Shown here: in pieces, positions 33,650 to 42,070 of the stretch
Position numbering within the stretch: position 1 is the stretch's first letter
Layout: each line of letters opens with the position of its first letter
Source: Lachnospiraceae bacterium
Lineage (GTDB): Bacteria; Bacillota; Clostridia; Lachnospirales; Lachnospiraceae
Assembly: GCA_902363445.1 (NCBI GenBank)
Contig: CABJAB010000002.1
Coordinates: forward strand, 434,001 to 498,000
Direction: 5' to 3'
DNA length: 64,000 nucleotides
The notes under the pieces: model-generated
What the model was told of the DNA's origin: nothing
What the model saw: the letters and a program-made list of their open reading frames with translations, nothing else
The model's database searches: none
Program-made: the position numbers and the translations under genes

Positions 33650-34215
33650 ATCTGTGCATCCCCTCCGCTTTTTTTGTCCGGTGTGTTTTTCTTATTTCCT
33701 TTTCCGGGAAGAAAGACGGCAAGTTCTTCGTCTTTATAATAAAACAGAAAAAAGATCACGAAAGCAATTCCCGCAGCCACTACATAACAGTCCGCCACAT
33801 TGAATACCGGAAAATTGATCAGGGTAAAAGAAAAAAAATCCACCACATATCCCTGTACCAGGCGGTCCGCCAGATTTCCAATGGCTCCGGCAAAGAGCAC
33901 GGTAAGGATCAGACGCGCCGGCAGATACCTCTTAGTTGAGGGAGCCTTCCAGAAAGCATATGCAATGAGGATGAGGATAAGACCACTCCCTACCAGGAAG
34001 ATATACCGCTGGCCGGACAAAAGCCCCCATGCCATTCCCCGATTTTCCAGATAGGAGAGTTCAAAGACTCCCTTGATGATCGGATATGCTTCCTGCCCCT
34101 TCAGATGCGCCACGGCCAAATTCTTTGTCCATTGATCGAATCCTATGAGCAGAACGGCTCCCAAAAGATAGCAGAACACCGTAAAAAGCCGCTTTTTTGT
34201 TTGGTTTGCTTCCAT
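33646..34215 (-). CDS. lspA: Lipoprotein signal peptidase II
   Basis: A 189-residue inner-membrane aspartyl peptidase that removes signal peptides from lipoproteins such as those at 3565 and 14678. Four hydrophobic helices are present, and the catalytic Asp residues lie in AIGNLADRLVQG (near 117) and FNVADCYVV (near 140). The C-terminal ~25 residues are a charged Lys/Asp-rich tail, slightly longer than in most family members. GAGGAGAATGAC precedes the ATG; aroB ends 3 bp upstream. Confidence 0.95.
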   Translation of the reverse strand: MEANQTKKRLFTVFCYLLGAVLLIGFDQWTKNLAVAHLKGQEAYPIIKGVFELSYLENRGMAWGLLSGQRYIFLVGSGLILILIAYAFWKAPSTKRYLPARLILTVLFAGAIGNLADRLVQGYVVDFFSFTLINFPVFNVADCYVVAAGIAFVIFFLFYYKDEELAVFLPGKGNKKNTPDKKSGGDAQI

Positions 34216-34218
34216 ATG

Positions 34219-35340
34219 TCATTCTCCTCTTGGTTTTGTCAGATAGTCCATGGCTGACTCCATTTCTTCCGCTGAAACGGTTTTGTCAATGTAGGCGTCC
34301 CCTATGGACCGAAGCAATATAAACCGGATGACGCCGGAGTCCATTTTTTTATCATGCTTTACTGCATCCAGCACTTTTGACACATTGATATCCTGTACCG
34401 AAATGGGAAGCCGGAAGTAGATAAGGAGCTCTTTCAGATCTTTAAATTCCTTTGGCTTCAGCATGCCGCGCCGCTCGGACAGATAAGCCGCGGCCACACA
34501 TCCTACTCCCACACAAGCACCATGGCTCATCGTAAATCCCTTTTCCTTTTCAATGGCATGTCCGAGGGTATGCCCGAAATTCAGAAGGGCACGGATTCCT
34601 TTTTCCGTCGGATCCTCTTCCACGACAGCACGTTTAATGAGACAGCTTCCTTTTACCATTTCTGCCATGAAATCCGTCTTTCTCTGCCGGATTCCCTCCT
34701 TGTTGGCTCTCAGCCAATGATAGTATTCTCCGGACCGGATACAGCCATGCTTGATGACCTCGCCCATGCCGGAAGCAAATTGTTCTTCCGGAAGGCTTTT
34801 TAACACCGAAACGTTGATATACACCAGCTTGGGCATATAAAAGGCTCCGACCATATTTTTATAGGCGTCGAAATCCACGCCTGTCTTGCCGCCGATGCTG
34901 CTGTCCACCTGAGAAAGAAGGGTAGTAGGCACCTGGATGAAATCAATTCCTCTTAAATAAGTGGCGGCCGTGAAACCGGTCAGATCTCCTGTCACTCCGC
35001 CGCCCAGCGCCATCAGGATATCATTCCGGTCGAAGGAATGGTGGATCAGATATTCATAAAGGCTTTTTACGGTATCCAAGTTTTTATAGGGTTCTCCCGC
35101 CGGAAAAACAAAGTATACGGTCTTCGCAGATATTTTATCGAAAATATCTTTTATTTCTTCCAAATACAGCTTTGCCACCCTGCTGTCTGTAACAATACAT
35201 ACTTTTCTCCCAGAAAGATTAAGCTGTGCCGCTGATTTCAGGAGGCTGTCAAAGGAATCCGTTAAAACAATCGGGTATATGGGCTTTCCATTCTGATGTA
35301 CCATGATTTCCTCAGGCTCCACTTTATTTTCTGCTGTCAT
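34219..35340 (-). CDS. aroB: 3-dehydroquinate synthase
   Basis: A 373-residue enzyme that converts DAHP to 3-dehydroquinate, step 2 of the shikimate pathway. The NAD-binding motif ALGGGVTGDLTGF near residue 111 and the metal-binding His residues in FGHTLGHAIEK near 258-268 and MSHGACVGVG near 271 are visible. An N-terminal extension of ~15 residues precedes the fold; a start at the later ATG (residue ~13) is possible. Unusually, this gene sits between ylmH and lspA in a cell-division/membrane operon. Other aro genes are outside the window. Confidence 0.94.
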   Translation of the reverse strand: MTAENKVEPEEIMVHQNGKPIYPIVLTDSFDSLLKSAAQLNLSGRKVCIVTDSRVAKLYLEEIKDIFDKISAKTVYFVFPAGEPYKNLDTVKSLYEYLIHHSFDRNDILMALGGGVTGDLTGFTAATYLRGIDFIQVPTTLLSQVDSSIGGKTGVDFDAYKNMVGAFYMPKLVYINVSVLKSLPEEQFASGMGEVIKHGCIRSGEYYHWLRANKEGIRQRKTDFMAEMVKGSCLIKRAVVEEDPTEKGIRALLNFGHTLGHAIEKEKGFTMSHGACVGVGCVAAAYLSERRGMLKPKEFKDLKELLIYFRLPISVQDINVSKVLDAVKHDKKMDSGVIRFILLRSIGDAYIDKTVSAEEMESAMDYLTKPRGE

Positions 35341-35380
35341 TTCTTATCACCCTTTCATACTTTGTAATCTGAATGCCGCT

Positions 35381-36151
35381 TCAGTCATATTTTTTCAGCT
35401 GAACCATCTGGCGTCCTTTTTTCGTCGAAGTGAGGATCCCGTCAAAAATATATTTTCCCACTCCTCTGATGGAAAGGATGTCCCCTGTTTTTGGCACGGC
35501 CGTCTGAGAAACACATAATTTTCCGTTCAAAAACACCCTCTCTTCTGCCAGACATTCAGATGCTCTTGAACGGGAACACTTCATAAGAAGCGCCAGCAGC
35601 GCATCCATCCTCAGAGAAGCGATGGATCCAGTGACGGCAGTGAAACTCTGATTTTCTTCCAGGTCCGCAAAAGAAGCTCTGGTGCAGGCCACAGGATTGC
35701 GTCTGACGGACTTCAATTCTTCCATCAGGAAATCAGACATATTTTCCGCACAGAGGCAGTACGCGAATCCATCCCCTACGATGAGATCACCGATCTTTCC
35801 CCGCTCAATTCCCAGGTTCAGCACGGCTCCCAGATAATCCCGGTGGGTGCTCGGCACTGTAAATTTTCCCGCAGAAGAGGAAATCCGTACCGGAACTATG
35901 GGAAGCTGTTTCCTATCCGGTCTTTCTTCAAATCCCCCATAAACAGGAAGAAAGCAAACAATCTTTCTCTCCGCTGTCTCATAGCCGCCGTCCAGATAAC
36001 AGCGGACATGGGAAAACTCCGGCAGCGCCGACAGAAAAACTGTTTGCTCATGTAAATTCAAAAAATCCGTATAAACGGGAATTCCCCGCTGAAAGCACAC
36101 ATCAGCCAAATCATGGAGACGGTGCAGAAATAATTGTTCTTCTTTATCCAT
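35381..36151 (-). CDS. ylmH: YlmH-type S4-domain RNA-binding protein
   Basis: A 256-residue protein. The C-terminal ~75 residues are an S4 domain (RMDALLALLMKCSRSRASE near 182-200 and FLNGKLCVSQ), preceded by the YlmH region with YLGAVLNLGIERGKIGDL near 114. It belongs to the classical sepF-ylmG-ylmH-divIVA cluster; here ylmG and divIVA are missing and aroB follows. YlmH has been linked to 50S quality control in Firmicutes; this rests on family knowledge. Spacing to sepF is 13 bp. Confidence 0.9.
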   Translation of the reverse strand: MDKEEQLFLHRLHDLADVCFQRGIPVYTDFLNLHEQTVFLSALPEFSHVRCYLDGGYETAERKIVCFLPVYGGFEERPDRKQLPIVPVRISSSAGKFTVPSTHRDYLGAVLNLGIERGKIGDLIVGDGFAYCLCAENMSDFLMEELKSVRRNPVACTRASFADLEENQSFTAVTGSIASLRMDALLALLMKCSRSRASECLAEERVFLNGKLCVSQTAVPKTGDILSIRGVGKYIFDGILTSTKKGRQMVQLKKYD

Positions 36152-36164
36152 CTTTTTCGTCCCG

Positions 36165-36695
36165 TCAGTCTGAAAGACCTGAAGAGCTGCCCATTAAATC
36201 CTCAAAATCACCGGATAATTCCACAGTCTGAGGAGTCGCGATGAATATGTAATTGGAAATCTTCTGCATATTTCCATTCATGGAATAGCATGCACCAGAT
36301 GTAAAGTCAATGATTTTCTGCGCGGTTTCCGTGGGGATCCCCTCCATATTGATGACAACTGCACGGCCGCTCAAAAGCGTATCACAGATCTCACGGGCAT
36401 CCCCCAGACTGCTGGGCTTTACCATGCAGACTTCCATCCCGCCTCTTGTGGCGGCACGCATGGGAACTACATTGCTTGTCCTCGGTTTAGACTTTGCAGC
36501 CGCAGGCTTTCTATCCACCATTTCCGGTTCCTCCTCTGCAGTTCGTTTCTCACGATGGAAGAAGCTTTTCTTCGGCTGTTCCTCCTCGTAATCGTCATCT
36601 TCCTCCTCATCATACATATAGTCATCTTCGTAGTCGTAATCGTCTTCGTCGTTCAGTTTCATGGAGTCAAGAAATTTATCAATAAACTTACTCAT
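36165..36695 (-). CDS. sepF: Cell division protein SepF
   Basis: A 176-residue FtsZ-bundling protein that anchors the Z ring to the membrane. The N-terminal amphipathic helix MSKFIDKFLDSMKL should bind the membrane. A very acidic linker (residues ~18-45, DEDDYDYEDD and following) and a Lys/Arg-rich segment follow. The C-terminal beta-sandwich (~85-170) has VCMVKPSSLGDAREICD and RAVVINMEGIPTETAQKIIDF, with partial motif VVINMEG. Longer linker than Bacillus SepF. AAAGGCGG precedes the ATG. First gene of the sepF-ylmH-aroB-lspA-rluD run, or co-transcribed with the HlyD-like gene 92 bp upstream. Confidence 0.92.
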   Translation of the reverse strand: MSKFIDKFLDSMKLNDEDDYDYEDDYMYDEEEDDDYEEEQPKKSFFHREKRTAEEEPEMVDRKPAAAKSKPRTSNVVPMRAATRGGMEVCMVKPSSLGDAREICDTLLSGRAVVINMEGIPTETAQKIIDFTSGACYSMNGNMQKISNYIFIATPQTVELSGDFEDLMGSSSGLSD

Positions 36696-36787
36696 GGGTA
36701 AAGACCGCCTTTCAATTTTTTACTCACCTATCATTATCAATGTTTTTGCGAATTGTGTCAACAGATTATGTGTATTTTTTCTAAAAA

Positions 36788-38179
36788 TCAGCGGAGTATA
36801 TCGTCCTCCTTTACAAGAGATGCGTTCAGCACAATGTGGTCATAGCTTCGAAGACCATATGCCATATTCTTCTTAACGATACAGTATTCACTGTTCTCAT
36901 CCAGGATCTCCACCTGCTTGAAAATAGCGTATCCCCGGTTTATATTGTATACTCCCTGCAGTGATTCCTTTGCGCCGATTTGATATCGTTCATTGGAATC
37001 TGGAAGTATGATATAATCTCCTTCTTTAAAATCATCCATGGAAACATAGTAGTATTCATCAGTGGTACGGTATATGTCGGCTGCAGCAAACTCCATTGTG
37101 GAAGTCCCGTCATTGGCATAGACCTCTTTATAGAAGCCTTCTTCGGCGCTGTCTCCTCCTGAGGTGATGAAACTTACGGGGATAACGAAAAAGTCTTTCG
37201 TGGTCAGCGCCGTCTTGGGCACTTTCAGCCCTTCTGCCTGGGAATTTTTCACTTCCACTTCCACAAAACGCTCACCCGCAAATTGGATCATATATTTGGT
37301 GAAATCGATTTTCCCATAGGATGCTCCGTCTTTTCCGGTGAAAACAGAAAAACCGGCCGTTGCATCCAGATTCTTCTTCGGAAAATGAACAGACACTGAG
37401 GTCACGTCGGTGTAATCCGACAGCTCGTCCTCTTCCAGAGGAATCACCACTGACCAAGAGTCATCGGTGATCATCTTATAGGCAGGAGTACCGCTGTTTA
37501 TCAGCTGTCCGCCTGCATAAGCGGTTTTCTGATATTTTTCCTTAGAAAAAGTATCCGCTGATACCTGATCTGCAGTCAGACCCTCCATTCCGTCCGTTGA
37601 ATAGACGACGATACCGCTGGCCTGTGCGTAACACCGCTGAAAGGAAATCGCGTTTCCTTCTCCTTCCGCTGCGCTCAGCTCCTGCAGGGCGTTGATATTG
37701 ATATACTCCATCAGCATGGAATTAAGCGTTGTATTGATATCATATACGTCTGAGAACCGGCTGTCAGAGTAAGATGTGCTGAAATCTGCCAATAATTCCT
37801 TCATTTCTTTCAGATTTTCATCAGACAGCCTGCTCTCCTCTCCGGAGGACTGATTCAGATATTCCGTCATGGAGCCATTCTCATCTACCGTGAAGATCAG
37901 GTTCCCGACCGCAGCCTTTTGTTTTTCCCGCAGATAGTAGTTTACATATCCGGCATAATCGGAATTCACCACTGTTTCGTTTCGGAGTATCACTCCCGTA
38001 TAAAAAGAATCGTTGGCAATGTCTCCGTCCAGGACTTCATACATCTTGATCTTAGGTTTGACCATAAACTGAATGAGCACGATAATCAAATATAAAAAAA
38101 TAACGGCAAATACGGCTATGCCGATATTAATATTTTTCGGTTTTTTATAGCGAATGATCTTTTTACTTGTATTTGCCAT
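36788..38179 (-). CDS. HlyD-like membrane adaptor protein
   Basis: A 463-residue membrane protein. A basic N-terminus and one membrane helix (residues ~18-38) are followed by an extracytoplasmic barrel/lipoyl-like region (YTGVILRNETVVNSDYAGYV near 58-77, in part TGVILRNETVV; SGIVVYSTDGMEG near 190). The fold resembles HlyD/MFP adaptors of efflux systems. There is no transporter or ATPase gene beside it; the neighbour is sepF. Similar proteins next to sepF are seen in Lachnospiraceae, which hints at a role at the division site or in the envelope, not a pump. AAAGGAGCC precedes the ATG. Confidence 0.7.
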   Translation of the reverse strand: MANTSKKIIRYKKPKNINIGIAVFAVIFLYLIIVLIQFMVKPKIKMYEVLDGDIANDSFYTGVILRNETVVNSDYAGYVNYYLREKQKAAVGNLIFTVDENGSMTEYLNQSSGEESRLSDENLKEMKELLADFSTSYSDSRFSDVYDINTTLNSMLMEYININALQELSAAEGEGNAISFQRCYAQASGIVVYSTDGMEGLTADQVSADTFSKEKYQKTAYAGGQLINSGTPAYKMITDDSWSVVIPLEEDELSDYTDVTSVSVHFPKKNLDATAGFSVFTGKDGASYGKIDFTKYMIQFAGERFVEVEVKNSQAEGLKVPKTALTTKDFFVIPVSFITSGGDSAEEGFYKEVYANDGTSTMEFAAADIYRTTDEYYYVSMDDFKEGDYIILPDSNERYQIGAKESLQGVYNINRGYAIFKQVEILDENSEYCIVKKNMAYGLRSYDHIVLNASLVKEDDILR

Positions 38180-38272
38180 GAAAGGCTCCTTTAAAACAAA
38201 CCTTGGAAATCTTTCCCATAATAATATCCTGAAATAAGAATAAACTAAAAAAAGGAAAGGAGGGAAAAGCTC

Positions 38273-38482
38273 ATGAATTCCAAACCACTTGATTACACCG
38301 CTCTCGTCATCACCATCATCGGTGCCGTGAACTGGGGTCTAATCGGATTCTTCAAATTCAACCTGGTCACATTCCTGTTCGGGGACATGACCCTGATTTC
38401 CCGCATCATCTACGCTGTTGTGGGCATTTGCGGCCTGTATCTTATCAGTATGTTCGGCCGTGTCGGAAACGGTACTGACTGA
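38273..38482 (+). CDS. Small DUF378 membrane protein
   Basis: A 69-residue membrane protein with two helices (residues ~10-27 and ~40-58) separated by a short polar loop. The family core LVITIIGAVNWGLIGFF near 11-27 is diagnostic. The function is unknown. GGAAAGGAGGG precedes the ATG. It is monocistronic on the + strand, divergent from the HlyD-like gene, and followed by a terminator. Confidence 0.85.
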   Translation: MNSKPLDYTALVITIIGAVNWGLIGFFKFNLVTFLFGDMTLISRIIYAVVGICGLYLISMFGRVGNGTD

Positions 38483-38523
38483 AAACGTTCCGTCATATTT
38501 TGGGATGCAGATGCGTTCTTCCT

Positions 38524-38555
38524 GCCTCTGCAATCCGCCAGAGGCTTTATTCTTT
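38524..38555 (+). terminator. Terminator after DUF378 gene
   Basis: GCCTCTG (38524-38530) pairs with CAGAGGC (38539-38545) across an 8-base loop, followed by the T-rich TTTATTCTTT. Confidence 0.7.
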
Positions 38556-38599
38556 GGCAGGGAAACACAATGCATATAGGGTCGGTGTCAAAGAATAAA

Positions 38600-38628
38600 T
38601 TCGGGACGTGGGGTTATCACGTCCCGAA
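38600..38628 (-). terminator. Terminator of the small P-loop gene
   Basis: TTCGGGACGTG and CACGTCCCGAA form a perfect 11-bp stem with a 7-base loop. On the - strand it is followed by TTTATTCTTT, so it ends the gene whose stop is at 38657. Confidence 0.85.
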
Positions 38629-38656
38629 CCATATTTATCATTCATTATGTAAGTTA

Positions 38657-39076
38657 CTATAAGGAAACAATCACTTTTGACTGTGCATGTTCAGGAAGAT
38701 CCTGCGCGTCCATAGAAATGCTCAGGATGATGGTAACTCCATATTGTTGTCCAAGCTGTTCTAATTCGATCAAAGCAGCGGAGATGTCCTGGCCTTCCAG
38801 GTGCGCCAGCTTTAAGAAACTATCCAGGAATACATATTCCAAATCATAATCCTGTGAAATGATGCCGCACAGGAATCCAATAAAAGCATTATAAGAACGA
38901 ATCGGATAATCATAGACATTGATAAGACGAACTTTGTTGTCTAATTCGTGCATGTTTTTCGTATTTTTGTCGAGATATACGAGGGACCCCTTACACTCTT
39001 TCACTGCCACATTTGCTTTTTCAAGCAGAAACTTCGTCTTTCCCTTCCCCATCTTTCCTGCTATGATCTGCACCAT
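38657..39076 (-). CDS. Small P-loop ATPase of unknown function
   Basis: A 139-residue cytosolic protein. Walker A is AGKMGKGKT near residues 6-14; a Walker B-like VFLDSFLK follows near 83-90. It has a RecA/Zeta-like alpha-beta pattern but is only about half the size of most P-loop enzymes, and no further domain is present. Similar clostridial proteins have been labelled PilT-related without proof. Monocistronic with its own promoter and terminator. AAAGGAGGAGTGC precedes the ATG. I would not assign a function. Confidence 0.75.
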   Translation of the reverse strand: MVQIIAGKMGKGKTKFLLEKANVAVKECKGSLVYLDKNTKNMHELDNKVRLINVYDYPIRSYNAFIGFLCGIISQDYDLEYVFLDSFLKLAHLEGQDISAALIELEQLGQQYGVTIILSISMDAQDLPEHAQSKVIVSL

Positions 39077-39135
39077 AATGCACTCCTCCTTTAGTCACTA
39101 AGTAATAGTTCGGATATTTACAAAACCCTGTTCTA

Positions 39136-39164
39136 ATTATAGTATAAATCACATGAAAGTACAA
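39136..39164 (-). promoter_or_regulatory. Promoter of the small P-loop gene
   Basis: On the - strand TTGTAC (39159-39164), 17 bp, TATAAT (39136-39141). It lies 60 bp upstream of the ATG, at the very end of the dacF gene. Confidence 0.7.
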
Positions 39165-39167
39165 TCC

Positions 39168-40199
39168 TTATTTCTGAATTTTTGAAAGCAGAGAGGTCAT
39201 GGTAACGTACAGTGACTCACGGCTGTCGGCTTTCAGGACCACTGAAACATACTGTGCTCCTGCCTCATCCTCCGATGCCAGAGAAAGGCAGAATTTCGCT
39301 TCCGGGGTCGTACCGGTCTTTCCTCCAAGAGGAATCACGCCGTCCGGAGCCGTCGCCTGTCCGCAGAAATACCAGATTCCTCTGTTCCACGTATTGGTCA
39401 CCGGCTGTCCATTGTTGGTATACTGTGCCGTATATTGCTGCGTACCGATGATCTTCATGAACTCCTCATAGTTCATCAGCTCGTTAAAGATCAGGTAGAT
39501 ATCGTACGCTGTTGTGTAATGATCCGGATCATTCAGCCCATGAGCATTGACGAAGTGGCTGTCCGTGGCTCCCAGAGAACGGGCTTCCTGATTCATCAGC
39601 TCCACAAACGCTTCTTCACTCCCTGCGACTAGATATGCGATCGCATTGGCCGCGTCATTTCCGGAAGGGAGCATCAGTCCATATAAAAGCTGCTCCAGGT
39701 TCAGAGTATCCCCATCCTTTACACGGCATACAGAAGAATCCGGGTCCAGATTTGCGAGCATATCGGCCCTTACAGTGATCTCCTTGGACAGGTCCCCGTA
39801 CTTCAAAGCTACCAGACAAGTCATAATCTTTGTGACACTGGCGGGATAAAGCCGTTCATAAGCATTTTTGCTGTAGACTACTTCAACGTTGGTTCGGTCA
39901 AAGGTCACGCCCGCCTCAGACGTGATATTGGGGTCCGCCTCCGAATCCGCCGTGACTACGCAAAGATTCTCCGCAAACAGGGACGGAGCTTCTCCCAAAA
40001 CCTCCGGCGCCTCCATAGACAGATCCTCATCCTGTCCTTCATAAGCTGCCAGCATGGAAGTACTGCCTTTTCCTGAAAAAGGGCTTTTAATAAAACATAA
40101 GAAGACGATCGTGCAGGCGGCGACCGCCAATATGGCAAGACCGAATTTCAGTGCAATCCGGGTACGTTTTACCTGCTTCGCTGTTGTTGTTCGTGGCAT
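39168..40199 (-). CDS. D-alanyl-D-alanine carboxypeptidase, DacF-type
   Basis: A 343-residue serine peptidase (low-molecular-mass PBP, S11) that trims the terminal D-Ala from peptidoglycan stems. A membrane helix at residues ~15-38 anchors it outside the cell. The three active-site motifs are present: SVTK (near 120, in YPASVTKIMT), SGN (near 180) and KTG (near 290). The C-terminal beta domain and amphipathic anchor of DacA-type enzymes are missing, so it is a short form. It is the last gene of the run that starts at radC, 26 bp after mgsA. Confidence 0.9.
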   Translation of the reverse strand: MPRTTTAKQVKRTRIALKFGLAILAVAACTIVFLCFIKSPFSGKGSTSMLAAYEGQDEDLSMEAPEVLGEAPSLFAENLCVVTADSEADPNITSEAGVTFDRTNVEVVYSKNAYERLYPASVTKIMTCLVALKYGDLSKEITVRADMLANLDPDSSVCRVKDGDTLNLEQLLYGLMLPSGNDAANAIAYLVAGSEEAFVELMNQEARSLGATDSHFVNAHGLNDPDHYTTAYDIYLIFNELMNYEEFMKIIGTQQYTAQYTNNGQPVTNTWNRGIWYFCGQATAPDGVIPLGGKTGTTPEAKFCLSLASEDEAGAQYVSVVLKADSRESLYVTMTSLLSKIQK

Positions 40200-40225
40200 A
40201 ATCCTGTATCATTTCCTTCTTAAAA

Positions 40226-40621
40226 TTATTTGTAAGCTTCCCGCCATTCCATATCTCCCCGTTCCATCGCTTTCACCAGGAGTTCAGCCGTGGCCAGATT
40301 CGTAGCCAGAGGAATATTATGGATGTCGCACAAACGGATGACTTCGAAAACATCCGGCTCGTGTGACTTCGGGTGGAGGGGATCCCGCAGAAAGATCATC
40401 AAATCAATCTGATTGTTCTCAATCTGTGCCGCCAGCTGCTGCTCTCCGCCCAGATGGCCCGCCAGAAATTTGTGGATGCTCAGATTCGTCACTTCTTCAA
40501 TCAGACGCCCCGTTGTACCTGTCGCATAGAGTTCATGCTTACAAAGAATCCCCCGATACGCGATCGTAAAGTTCTGCATCAGCTTTTTCTTTGCATCATG
40601 TGCGATAAGTCCCACATTCAT
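40226..40621 (-). CDS. mgsA: Methylglyoxal synthase
   Basis: A 131-residue cytosolic lyase that turns dihydroxyacetone phosphate into methylglyoxal and phosphate. The phosphate-binding TGTTGRLIEE (near residues 36-45), GHLGGEQQLAA (near 55) and the catalytic Asp segment FLRDPLHPKSHEPD (near 77-90) are all seen. Normal length. It follows rodA by 2 bp, so it belongs to the elongation operon transcriptionally, not functionally. GAGGAGGG precedes the ATG. Confidence 0.96.
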   Translation of the reverse strand: MNVGLIAHDAKKKLMQNFTIAYRGILCKHELYATGTTGRLIEEVTNLSIHKFLAGHLGGEQQLAAQIENNQIDLMIFLRDPLHPKSHEPDVFEVIRLCDIHNIPLATNLATAELLVKAMERGDMEWREAYK

Positions 40622-40623
40622 AC

Positions 40624-41766
40624 TTAAAACCCTCCTCTATTATCATATTTTCTTTGAAGACCGACATTCAAAACCAATCCCATACCTATAAAAATGCTCA
40701 GAAGTGAACTCAGTCCGGCGCTGATAAAAGGAAGCGGCAGTCCGGTGTTTGGAAGGAGCCCGGTCGCCACGCCGACGTTCACAAAGGATTGAAACGCGAT
40801 CAGGGCCGCCATGCCGCTGCAGATAAGCCTTCCGGTCATGTCCCTCGCTCTTGCGGCCATATAGATGCACTCTGCCGTCAGAAGGGCCAGCAGACTGATG
40901 ATGATGACACTTCCCACAAAACCGGCCTCTTCTCCGATCACGGCGAAAATAAAATCCGTGTCCTCCTCGGACAGGAAATTCCCGTTTTTCACGGAAGCCA
41001 GAGTGGTATTTGCCAGCCCCTTTCCATGAAGCTGTCCGGAACCGATGGCCATGATAGAATTCATCTGCTGCTGAGTATTATCCGCCGGATATTTAGACGG
41101 GTTGATCCACGACATGATCCGGTTCACCTGATACGGCTGCAGGAGCTTCTGACCCTCCTGCTGGATATAGTAGACAAACCAGATGCCGGCAGGTACCAGC
41201 ACGGCGAATACGCCTCCGATCCATTTATAGCTTATTTTCGCCACATACAGCATGACCAGGAATATTACCACCGTCACAAGGGTCGTGGAAAGATTCGGCT
41301 GATCAAATATCATATACGCTGGAATGCCAAACAGAATAAGTGACAAGATCACGATTCGTACCGAACTGATCTTTTCGCGGTGCTTATAGAAAAACATGGC
41401 AAAAAACAAGATCAGCATGATCTTCGAAAATTCAGACGGCTGTATCTGGCCGACTACCGGAAGGTACAGCCAGCGCTGCGCGCCTCCGCCGGACTGCCCC
41501 ATGAACTTTGTGGCCAAAAGCATCGCGATATTGACTGCGTAAATAGGCCAGTAAAGCTGCAGAATCCAGTGATAATCGATCAGGGAGACTAGGAGCATGC
41601 ATGCCACTCCCAGAGCCACGCCGAAAATCTGTTTGTTATAAGTATCTGTTCCGGAATTTATCGTGGCGCTCTTCACAAACAATATGCCGATCACTGCCAG
41701 GGACAGTACAAATAATATGAGTCTGATGTTGAAATAACGAAAACGGTACTCTTTAAACTTAAACAT
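40624..41766 (-). CDS. rodA: RodA-type SEDS peptidoglycan polymerase
   Basis: A 380-residue polytopic membrane protein of the SEDS family with about nine hydrophobic segments. It should polymerise glycan strands for side-wall elongation with PBP2 (43599). The signature segments QPSEFSKI near 118, LSTTLVT near 170 and the C-terminal GLPLPFISAGLSSLL near 343 are present. RodA is favoured over FtsW by the mre/PBP2 context. It lies 10 bp downstream of minE. Confidence 0.94.
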   Translation of the reverse strand: MFKFKEYRFRYFNIRLILFVLSLAVIGILFVKSATINSGTDTYNKQIFGVALGVACMLLVSLIDYHWILQLYWPIYAVNIAMLLATKFMGQSGGGAQRWLYLPVVGQIQPSEFSKIMLILFFAMFFYKHREKISSVRIVILSLILFGIPAYMIFDQPNLSTTLVTVVIFLVMLYVAKISYKWIGGVFAVLVPAGIWFVYYIQQEGQKLLQPYQVNRIMSWINPSKYPADNTQQQMNSIMAIGSGQLHGKGLANTTLASVKNGNFLSEEDTDFIFAVIGEEAGFVGSVIIISLLALLTAECIYMAARARDMTGRLICSGMAALIAFQSFVNVGVATGLLPNTGLPLPFISAGLSSLLSIFIGMGLVLNVGLQRKYDNRGGF

Positions 41767-41776
41767 ATTTCATCCT

Positions 41777-42058
41777 TTATCTGTTAGGATTCCCATTTTT
41801 TATGTCTTTAATTGGAATATTTGCAAAGAGGGCCGGGACCGCGCCGTGGCCGCCTTCTGATTCCGTCTGGGTGATCTGAATGTCCAGCGCTTCTGTATCT
41901 ACATCCATATATTTGGAAATCACCTTGATGATGTCATTCTTAATGGCCTCCATCATTTCAGGAGAACAATTGGCCCTATCGGATACCAGCAGAAGCTTCA
42001 GCCGGTCCTTTGCCACATTCCCCGATTTATTCTTCGAAAAAAAATCAAACAATCCCAT
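41777..42058 (-). CDS. minE: Cell division topological specificity factor MinE
   Basis: A 93-residue MinE. The N-terminal helix MGLFDFFSKNKSG should bind the membrane; the MinD-binding strand AKDRLKLLLVSDRANC lies near 16-31. It stimulates MinD ATP hydrolysis and drives pole-to-pole movement of MinCD. The order minC-minD-minE is complete. GGGGGACAAG precedes the ATG. Spacing to minD is 12 bp. Confidence 0.94.
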   Translation of the reverse strand: MGLFDFFSKNKSGNVAKDRLKLLLVSDRANCSPEMMEAIKNDIIKVISKYMDVDTEALDIQITQTESEGGHGAVPALFANIPIKDIKNGNPNR

Positions 42059-42070
42059 GACTTGTCCCCC

